Source: Dillenia suffruticosa
Lineage: Eukaryota > Streptophyta > Magnoliopsida > Dilleniales > Dilleniaceae
Direction: 5' to 3'
DNA length: 64,000 nt
NCBI GenBank assembly: GCA_033439265.1
Contig: JAVTVX010000002.1
Coordinates: forward strand, 11,762,174 to 11,826,173
Positions within the stretch are counted from its first letter, which is position 1, and each line of letters starts with the position of its first letter. Shown here piece after piece: positions 55,857-64,000 of the stretch. Below the pieces are notes generated by a model, which searched no databases, was not told the origin of the DNA, and saw only the letters and a list, made by a program, of their open reading frames with translations. Both the position numbers and the translations under genes were made by a program.

Positions 55857-56082
55857 ATATTAATCTAAAGATAGAAAGTAATATAAGAATACAAAAGTCT
55901 AATACTTTATTATTTCAATAAAATATTATAATAATTTGAGTTTATAAAAAAAACTCAATTTTATAAATATAAAAATATAATATTATAAATATAAAAATAT
56001 AAAAATATAAAAATCAAATCAATTGATTCATAATATATTTTAACAATCGTAGACTTGAAAATATTAAAATTAAAAATTAATC

Positions 56083-56628
56083 TCATACACATCGTTTCTT
56101 ATTCGGCCGAGCGCAAAGAGCATAATGGCAGCTGAATAAGATAACAACACTAATGGCCGTGAACAACATAAGGGCTGAATAACCTATAATCCTACGAATC
56201 CAGACGTTGACGGGGTCGATCTTGGGATCAAGACTCAATTCGGTTGATGCATCTGATATTTTACGCCTGAGATTTCGAAGTTGTGCGTCGTTGTTGTCGA
56301 GATCTTTTTTGTATTTGAGCCATTTGGAGACTGTAATTTTGCAAGAAAAGATGTTTAAGAGAGCAGCTAACAGGGAGGGGATGAAAGGGTACCACCAATC
56401 TTGACACTGGAGAGTTGTGGTTGACCATGTTGCCTTGAGGATCACTGCTTGGAATACAAAGTAGAAACCTGCAACTTGGAGTGCATTAGTTTCTAGATTG
56501 TGGATTCTGTCCTCTTGATTCTTGCTTATTTCTTCCATTGCTTCTATGTCCTTTTGAATCGCATCCTTAGAGTCATCCTTCACTTCAGCTCCAGATCCAG
56601 ATTCAGATCCAACTCCTGCTCGACTCAT
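56083..56628 (-). CDS. Small membrane protein, tandem paralogue 2 (unknown function)
   Basis: This is an intronless gene for 181 residues, paralogous to the gene at 52940-53527. I chose the ATG at 56628 (MSRAG). The frame stays open upstream to 56697 only by reading through a (GA)n tract as Arg-Glu repeats, and the paralogue's ATG sits directly at its own GA run. A short Ser/Gly/acidic N-terminus leads to a Glu-rich helix with KNQEDRIHNLE (37-46). Hydrophobic segments follow at about 51-66, 80-96 and 147-167. SKWLKYKKDLD is at 101-111. The conserved CHYALC is followed by a basic tail ARPNKKRCV that the paralogue lacks. It is slightly shorter than paralogue 1 at the N-terminus. Function and location are unknown; a coiled-coil membrane protein is all the sequence supports. 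Confidence 0.8.
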   Translation of the reverse strand: MSRAGVGSESGSGAEVKDDSKDAIQKDIEAMEEISKNQEDRIHNLETNALQVAGFYFVFQAVILKATWSTTTLQCQDWWYPFIPSLLAALLNIFSCKITVSKWLKYKKDLDNNDAQLRNLRRKISDASTELSLDPKIDPVNVWIRRIIGYSALMLFTAISVVILFSCHYALCARPNKKRCV

Positions 56629-57061
56629 CTCTCTCTCTCTCTCTCTCGCGTCGGTGACAGGACCTAGTGGTATAAAACCACAATAATGAAAAGGCAACTT
56701 TGTGGGGACACTAATTGGTCATTGGTTATGGCACTGGACAAAAGAAATTGAAAAATATCATCTTTTGGTGAAGAACATTCAAAGTTACATTTTTCTATTG
56801 GCTTGATTTTTACTCTATTTTATTGTTTAATCAGATTGTCCACATAAATTTGTGGAAATTCAATGTTATCACAGCTGTGTTTATGACATAAACAATAATT
56901 ATTTGTTTTATGTACATCCAATAAGTCTTCGAATCACGGTAATATAAATTCTAAATTTTTGAGGTCACATGTTCATTATATTTAATTGCTGCTTGGAATT
57001 TGTCTTAGTGGTGTACCTAATTTTAGAGGGCAGGTTTCGCGCCAGGTTGGTTCTACCCATT

Positions 57062-57250
57062 TTTTTTTTTTGGTCCTCTGGATTTGGTTCACTTATGAGT
57101 ATTTGAAATTTTACTCCGACTAATTTTGACCGAGTTGCTGTCGGATCCTAATCGGGAGGGAGCTCTCCCGACATCCTTTTTGTCACTATCAAAACTCGAA
57201 TCCCGATTCTTGATGTTGATTGTTAATGTCATTCTCACTAGACCAACAAA
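57062..57250 (-). repeat. Worn SINE-like copy
   Basis: It begins with a poly-T run (a poly-A tail on the minus strand), then TTTTACTCCGACTAATTTTG. Farther on is CGGGAGGGAGCTCTCCCGAC, with AAACTCGAATCCCGATT as the complement of a box B. The order matches the intact copy at 59130-59324 on the same strand. No clear duplications remain. Confidence 0.55.
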
Positions 57251-57574
57251 ATATTGATGATTCTACTCAATTAACTAAACTACAGTGCAATGTACCTTTC
57301 ATTTTCAAATAAACAAACAAACCTAACATAACATTCCTCAAATAAAATAGGAAATATTTCACTTCATCGTGTTGAAATAATCCATCTAGATTATTGAGAT
57401 TGTCCTTTTGCTTCTTTTGTTTTATCTTTTGATAATGTTATTAAGAATGATTGTTGTTATTGGCGGGAAAAGATATTCTTGGAAAACAGCGGGGAATTGC
57501 ACTCGTGGCCCAATGGTGCTATGGGGTACCCCTCCCTCGTGGATGATGAGGCCTTGAGAGCTCGCGACCTCTCT

Positions 57575-57597
57575 CCCCTCCCCTCCCCTCCCCTCCC
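57575..57597. repeat. (CCCCT)n tract, G-quadruplex-capable on minus strand
   Basis: Four consecutive CCCCT units plus CCC give five short G-runs on the minus strand. Confidence 0.8.
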
Positions 57598-59113
57598 GTA
57601 AAAGAAATTGCCCAAAGTCATAGTTTAAACCCAAGTGTGTGATAAATTCTGTTATCAATTAACTCCAAAAATAGCAAATGAGGTCTGGGGGTCAATGAAT
57701 CAGAATTCAGAAATTTTATTGTTTTAGGATGCCCTAGGAGCTCCACAAGTTGAAAACCATCCTTTTGAGTTTATCCTTTGCATCACTTCAATCTTCCCAT
57801 GTGAAAAGCAAGAGATCTTCCTAAGGCTTTTAGCCCTCACTGGATACAAAGTATGACTATGTGGACAATGATTTAAATTTAGTTAGTCCAGCTGATCTGC
57901 TTAGATGAACCTGAGCTCTACATCCGAAGAGCATATTCACTGCTTTTCTTTCAGATATTTTCCATCATTTTGTCCTCTGCTTCAATAGTGAATTTTGCTT
58001 CTTCTCCGCCGGTGAACACAGACATTTAAACTGCACGACATAAATCAAATGTTCCTCCTCCCCACCTTTACCTACCAAAGAAATTGTCAGGGGACTGCAA
58101 GCGATACATGGTCTAACAACAACAATGGATTATCAATATACATATATATGTATATATAAGGCAAATTAACAATAGAGAATATCTCCTCATTCAACAACAT
58201 AAGGGGAGGAGTTTGGGAACTTCGCATAAACCCCCAAACCTTCTTAATACATGACGTCTGATTTTTCATTTAACGAGAAACAACAACATTATCCAAAACC
58301 CAAACACAAACACAGCAACAAGCCTTCTTATTCCTCTAATAGTAAATAGGGTCTCCGGCTTGATCCTGCAAATTTTGAAACGAAATACAAGAATTAACTT
58401 TATAAAATATAAATATACGTGTAAACAACCTAGATGCATATCTTCGTTAAAAAGATTAATTTATTTAACACCCGCCCCCCCAAAAAAAAATGAGGTCTCA
58501 AGTTTTTGCAAAAAAGAAAGCTTCTTTCTGACATGACCACCGATGGATGTTCAAGTAGACGAATTGGCCGGTGACTCGACCAGTCCAGCCGGTCATTTGG
58601 ATGGTCTTAGATTGGACCAAAGTCCATATACCTGATGCCTAAAATAACTAAATTGGCTAAGCTCCCCTATCCATTTTTCTGGCTTTGGAATCAGAGCAAG
58701 GCCCGATGGTTAGGATCAGGCCGGACATGGGTCCTAAAAACCATTTTAATCATTCTGCCCCAGCTCAGCCGAGATTCGAACCGGCTTTGTTCAATGTTGA
58801 CGTCTAATTTCAAACTTCATCCCCCGCCTTCAAGTTCAATCAAAAACATTAAAGACTCGGAGGTGGGTCTCTCGGGGCTTGGTTTCGCACCAATTGCCGA
58901 GATGACATTATTCGTGATAGTTATATAGCCCACGAAAGGAAAAATCCTTTATCTTTTTTTGGCATGGCAATAGATACAAGGCAAAACTCAAATTTGTATT
59001 TATCATAGTAGACAATTTCAATTCACTTGAATGACTATTTAGGCAAAGGCTGTAAGGCATCCTCTTTAAATAATACCTTGGATGGAATAGGGTGTGAGTT
59101 TCGTCACAGTGTC

Positions 59114-59340
59114 TCTAGTTTCTCTTGATGATTTTTTTTGGTATCTTGATTTGGTTACCATTCAATATTTAGAGTTTTACCCCGACTAATCTGAATCAAC
59201 CATTGCAGGGTCCATTTTGGGGCCGGGTCTCCCAATATTATTTTTTCCGTACCCAGAGGAAGTCGAACTCCCGACCTGATTAAGGGACGAAGGTATCAAT
59301 TCCACCTACGTCAATAAGTGTTGGTCTAGTTTCTCTTGAT
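59114..59340 (-). mobile_element. tRNA-derived SINE with 16-bp target-site duplication
   Basis: The body is 59130-59324. Read on the minus strand it starts with a tRNA-like part: box A-like TAGGTGGAATTGATACC, then CTTAATCAGG and box B GGGAGTTCGACTTCC. A unique part follows with GGGAGACCCGGCC and a tail ATTAGTCGGGGTAAAACTC, ending in an A-run (poly-T on the plus strand at about 59132-59140). Identical 16-bp flanks TCTAGTTTCTCTTGAT lie at 59114-59129 and 59325-59340. Perfect duplications suggest a fairly young insertion. Diverged relatives lie at 1840, 21965, 25610, 54490 and 57062. Confidence 0.88.
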
Positions 59341-60039
59341 TATGAGCTCCCTTTATAAGTCCTAACAAGTCATACCAATTTTTATGTTTTTCACTTCCAT
59401 TTATGAATTCTGTTCGAATCCATGGTTTGCTCTTCAACCATTTTTTTTAAATAGAGTTCCTTAGAGAGAGAAAATAAGAGTGGTGTAGAATTTTGGCTTA
59501 CAAATTGCTCACAAAAACCCTATACTTACATTAACGGAAAAGAAATAGACTTGGAATATGAATAGTGATGTTATGTGGTCAGAGAGCCCATTAACGTACG
59601 ATACGAACAAAGTGTGTTGAAAACCTGTCAAAAAGCGTCATTTATACAAGATGCATCCCTTCTCCTCGGTGGTTAATGACCAAACCCTTTTCGGTAAACT
59701 CTTGCACCTCAGTGTTTAACACTCGGTCAGTTTTGGAGTAATATTTACCTTTTCACAAAATATGGGAATGATATCTCATATTGAGGAAGGAAATATGTGA
59801 ATCCCCATCGATAAGGAAAGTAATCCCTTCACGAATTGAAACTTTTTTGGATCGGTAAGACTCCAGATTTCTTAAAATTTCACTTGACACCTGTGAATTT
59901 TGGGATATCTTCATAAGTAAATTAGAGTTTCAACATCCCAAAAGTACATGAAACTCCAGGGGGCAGACTATATACATATTTCATCAACCCTGCCAGTCAG
60001 GTAAGTCCTCTTTCTCTTTGCATTTGCACATAGCACACG
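59341..60039. other. Spacer before the Tat-type fossil, possibly LTR
   Basis: No gene is recognised. Part of this stretch could belong to the 5' LTR of the following element, but I cannot place the LTR start without its second copy. Confidence 0.4.
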
Positions 60040-63000
60040 AAGGCATATAAGCTCTCTATCAATCTGTTTCTCTTTTCGAAAACCACTCACTGACTTGAGT
60101 GTCATAGTCTCCCCGCCGGAACACCTTCTGGCGGTTCTTTGCAGGTCCCATCCCTCAAGATCATCATATTACAAGTTATCCCGTTCGAGTCAGTAGAGCC
60201 ATCATCTGTGAAGTTAAACCCATCTCCAACAGATTAGCGTCATCCGTAGGAACAGATTGAGCTCCCAAGTTCCTACCACCATTCTTTTTCTCCTACTTTA
60301 CAATCATAGCGTCAGTCAACAAAAAAAGACCGACTATCGATTTCGACGACAATAACCTAATAGGAGTCGACACAAACCTAGACGACTGTTGATCATCACT
60401 ACAGGAATAGGGTCCTACTATGTCAAGAGAACTTTCATTGATGAACAAACAGATCGAGACCTCCTTTTCTGGGGGGCCTTCCGACAAATGGGCTTCAGTC
60501 CATCTCATTTTCAACCACGAATGAACTCATAAAGGGGTTCACTAATGAGTACATATGTCCCAAAGGTACCATTTCGCTCACCATGACTTTAGGAAACCTT
60601 CCCACCATACTACTACCGAAACTACCATTCACATGGCGGGATGGACTCGAAGCGTTACCAATCACAAAACATATGAAGATCAAGTTCTGAATGCCCATAG
60701 GGTCGTGACACTCCATGGTGATATCAACTCGATTACCATCCCCACATTGGGGAAGAAGAAAAAGAAATTTTCTCAATAGATACATTAGAACTCAGAGATG
60801 ACGCTGAGCATAAATCCAAGCCTCAGCTTGGAGAGGAAATAGTCAAAGTTCCCATTATTGATGTACCGGAGTAGATAGTCCAAGTTGGTGCCCACTTGCA
60901 TACATCTCTCTGAGACTCAATCGTAGGTTGCCTCTGATGACACTCCAAAGTTTTTGTGTGGTCCCCTGAGGACATGCTGGGCATCCATCCATCGGTCATA
61001 GTTCACAAACTAATCGTGGACGTCAGTAATAAGCCTATCAAGCAAAAGAAAACAATATTCGTACTGGACCGTCAGCATACAATACAAGAAAAAGTTCATA
61101 AATTTTTAACGATAGAGTTCATTCATGAGGTAGACTATCCAGAATAGTTGATCAATGTGGTCATGGTAAAAAAGGCCAACGGCCAGTGGAGGTTGTATGT
61201 GACTTTACTGACCTCAACAAAATGTGTCTCGAGGATAACTATCTACTCCCCAATATCAACAAGTTGGTAGATAACTCATCAGGTCATCAGCTTTTAACTT
61301 TCATGAATGCATAATTCGGCTACAACCAAATACGCCGCATGACCCCTGAAAATGAGGAGAAGACTAGTTTCATCATAGAGTTCAGTACTTACTATTACAA
61401 GGTGATGTCGTTCGGTCTCAAGAACATTGGTGCAACCTTCCAATGATTGGTCAACAAAGTCTTTAGCAAATAGTTCGGTAGGAATGTAGAGGCTTACGTC
61501 GACGACATGCTCGTTAAGAGTGTTGATGCAAAAGATCATGTGACAGATTTAGAAGGGACATTTCATACGTTGGAATGCTACAACATGAGGTTAAACCTAG
61601 TAAAGTGCACCTTTAGGATCACTTCTGGGAAGTTTCTAGGCTTCCTTATTAACAATCGATGAATCAAAGTGAATCTAGAAAAGATACAAATTATACTGGA
61701 CATGGTGCCACCAAGACTAATAAAGGAAATGAAGCACCTCATAGGAAGGATAGCAGCACTGAATCATTTATGTTGAAGGTAGGGGAAAAGTACAGACCTT
61801 TCTATGATACCCTGAAAAGGTTTCAGAAGTTTTCATGGACATTAAAATGCCAGATGGCGTTCAATCGACTCAAAAAGTATCTCATGTTGTCTCCACTCCT
61901 ATCTCGACCTGTTACCATTAAGAAGGTCTCTATTTACCTCTCTATTTTTAACCAAGCACACTATGCTATTCTTGTGTGGCAGGAATCCATCGTGTAGAAG
62001 TCGATGTATTACGTTAGCTGTGTGCTCCAAGAGTTTGAGATCAATTATCGACCTATTGAGAATGTGGCATTTGCTCTAGTTATAACCGTCTGACCCCTCC
62101 GGCCTTACTTTCAAACTTATACCGTTGTAGTATTGACCAATCAACCATTGAAGTAGATCCTGCAGAAGAAAGATATCTCAGGCCAACTTATTAAGTGGAG
62201 CATTGAGTTAGACGAATTCGACATTGAGTACCAATCGAGGCCAGTAATCAAAAGCCAAACCTTCTCCAACTTCATCCTTGAATGTGCATTTCCTCTGTTC
62301 GCCGATCCAACTCTAACTGATGACCAAGAAGAATGCTCATTACCCGAATGGACCCTTCACGTAAATGGATTATCGAACTCCTTGGGAAGCAGGGCCGGGG
62401 CTCATCCTCATGGGACCATATAATTTCAAAACCGAATATGCCACCCTTTTGACTTCCATGCAAAAAACAATCAGGCTAAGTATGAATCCCTTCTAACTGG
62501 ATTGCGGATAGCAACATCATTGGGAGCCCAAAATGTACGGATTCTCACCGACAGCCAGCTAGTCATCAAATAGAGCAAAAGGGTTTATAAGACTAAAGAT
62601 TCGACAATGGCGAGGTATTTCACCAAGCTGCAACAAACAATGGGCAAATTTGACAAAGTGAACATATAACAAATCCCCCGATCAGAGAATGCATGAGTTG
62701 ACACCCACTCGAAATTAGCAAACTCTGATTTGGTAACGACCAGTCGTACGGTCTACATAGAGAGTCTGCTATACCGAAGCACCGACAACTCTGAGCAAAT
62801 CCTATCTGCGGATAGTACACTGAGCTGGAAAGATTCAATATAGGCGTATCTGAAATATGAGCAACTACCAACCTCCCTAGACAAAGCCACCAAACTGAAA
62901 TGTAAGGCCGCTTACTATACCATAATCAATGGGATCTCTACAAAAAGTCTTATATTCATCTGTACCTGAAGTGCTTGATGTCTAAGGAAGGAAACTATGT

Positions 63001-64000
63001 ACTTAGAGAAATCCATGAAGTGATATATAGCAACCATCTAGGCGCTCGAAACCTAGTGAACAAGGTTCTTCATCAAGGTTACCACTAGCTTACCATGAAA
63101 CCGACGCTAACAGTTACATCAAGAGGTATGACAATTGTCAATGTTTCTCATCGGTGCGTCACTAGCCCTTCAATGAGCTCAATTCGATAGCTAGCCCTTG
63201 GTCATTCACACAATGGGGGATGGATATTCTCCGGTCATTCCCAACAGCCACCGGACAACGAAAGTTCCTGATTGTGGCGATCGATTATTTTACCAAGTGG
63301 GTTAAAACCGAACCGTTGGCCTAGATTACCATCGGTAAGATGTAGAATTTCATGTGGATATTCGTTATCACTAGGTTTGGTGTAGCCAATGTTCTCATCA
63401 TCGACAATGACAAGCAGTTCTAACAAACAGTTCGATAACAAAAGATTCGGAGACTTCTGTGACCGATTGAAAATTTAATATTACTTCACCATCGTCACGT
63501 AGCCTCAGACTAATGGCCTTGCCAAGGTGACAAACCGAACAATTCTACAAGAACTAAAAGCCACACTAGACGAAGTCAAGAGCCATTAGGTAGATGAGCT
63601 CTATAGTATCTTTTGGGCCTATAGACCAACACTCTGAAGGGTGTGGGAGAGACACTGTTCAGTTTGACTTACGACTGTGAAGCAGTAGTATCAATGAAAA
63701 TTGGTATCCTCTTGCTCTGAGTAGATCAATATGAGCTACGACAGAATGAGCCAGCATTGCATGAGCGATTAGACTTGCTCCCCAAAATGCGAGAGACCAC
63801 ATTCGTTCGAATGGTAGTTTATCAATAACATATGGCAAGATACTATAACAGATGAGTTAGGGCTAGAACATTTAAGCCTGAAAACCTGGTGTTAAGAAAG
63901 GTAGAGGCCATCAGACAACCTCAACTAGGTGGAAAGCTAGCGCCCAATTGGGAATGGCATTTTTAGATACACTCGAAAGTTCGACCGAAGACATATCATC
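60040..64000 (+). mobile_element. Ty3/gypsy Tat-type fossil, continues past window
   Basis: This is a decayed LTR retrotransposon. An LTR/leader-like stretch lies at about 60040-60250 (GACTTGAGTGTC, CCGCCGGAACACC and TCTTTGCAGGT motifs common in Tat LTRs). Reverse transcriptase follows at about 60980-61700 (KKANGQWRL, a YVDDMLVKS-type region near 61497), then the first RNase H at about 61830-62130, a second RNase H at about 62330-62720 (LHVNGLSNS and ILTDSQLV motifs), and integrase at about 62980-63900. Two RNase H domains between RT and integrase are characteristic of the Tat lineage. I recognise no gag. It is a broken, old copy with many breaks. Its right end lies outside the window, so LTR-based dating is not possible here. 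Confidence 0.85.

Larger units (their letters stand above)
53560..56080. other. Spacer between the tandem paralogues
   Basis: Very AT-rich. It includes a poly-G run near 53870-53880, a worn SINE-like stretch at about 54490-54670 (CGATTAATCTGG and GAAATTGAAC motifs, minus strand), an AT-rich inverted repeat region (55360-56035) and a 34-bp tandem repeat (55789-55856). No further gene copy is seen. Confidence 0.55.
56700..59113. other. Spacer with repeat fragments
   Basis: No gene is firmly recognised. It contains a worn SINE-like copy (57062-57250) and a (CCCCT)n tract (57575-57597). Open frames at 57422-57658 and 58635-58928 do not look like protein genes. A short minus-strand stretch at about 58340-58366 could be a terminal exon of a lost gene, but I cannot support it. 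Confidence 0.5.

Noticed and set aside
56629-56697. N-terminal extension of the second paralogue rich in Arg-Glu
   Set aside because: It is translation of a (GA)n leader run. The paralogue's ATG at the equivalent place supports the downstream start.
57958-58030. Minus-strand reading MSVFTGGEEAKFTIEAEDK near the previous item
   Set aside because: Protein-like composition, but short, isolated and without homology I can name.
58340-58366. Minus-strand stretch after a TTTGCAG acceptor that reads DQAGDPIYY then stop
   Set aside because: It resembles the last exon of a gene, but no matching upstream exon could be found. Nine residues are too few to support a call.
58635-58928. 97-codon plus-strand frame
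   Set aside because: It contains repeat-like sequence (GATTCGAACCGGCTTTG) rather than protein-like conservation and has no recognisable domain.

Overview
The window is nuclear DNA of a eudicot plant. Genes are split by many short-exon GT-AG introns, spacers are AT-rich, and there are plant-type Ty3 elements, an L1-type LINE, tRNA-derived SINEs and a TRIM-like element. The encoded proteins match plant families: a chloroplast PAM71-type transporter, ALMT and CDPK. I cannot name the species.

Layout. 1-1720: decayed 3' part of a Ty3 chromovirus with its LTR. 4329-8332 (+): CWC15 spliceosome subunit, seven coding exons, one with a GC donor. 9200-15148: degenerate L1-type LINE ending just before the next promoter. 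15360-21784 (+): PAM71/CCHA1-like thylakoid cation transporter, with an Au-like SINE in one intron. 21785-30700: long AT-rich spacer with worn SINE-like pieces and microsatellites. 30765-35467 (+): gene for a Cys/His-repeat protein (usually labelled WRKY19-like, although it has no WRKY domain), with a spliced 5' leader and a single coding exon. 36432-39237 (-): ALMT anion channel, six exons. 41623-41762: interrupted tRNA-Gly(UCC)-like relic. 42620-49817 (+): CPK3-like calcium-dependent protein kinase, eight exons. 51010-51517: TRIM-like element. 52940-53527 and 56083-56628 (-): two intronless tandem paralogues of a small membrane protein family I do not recognise. 59114-59340: SINE with perfect target-site duplications. 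About 60040 to the window end: decayed Ty3 element of the Tat type.

The host genes are functionally unrelated and independently transcribed, as expected in a plant genome. From memory, the adjacency of PAM71 and the Cys/His-repeat gene also occurs in Arabidopsis (At1g64150/At1g64140), which would make that pair an old syntenic block. All exon coordinates were worked out by hand from splice sites and reading-frame phase. The CWC15, ALMT and CPK models close exactly in frame. The PAM71 model has one unresolved junction near its 5' end.

The items most worth a second look are the tandem membrane-protein pair with its shared GA-repeat leaders, the split tRNA-Gly-like relic, the two SINEs with clean target-site duplications, and the TRIM-like element.
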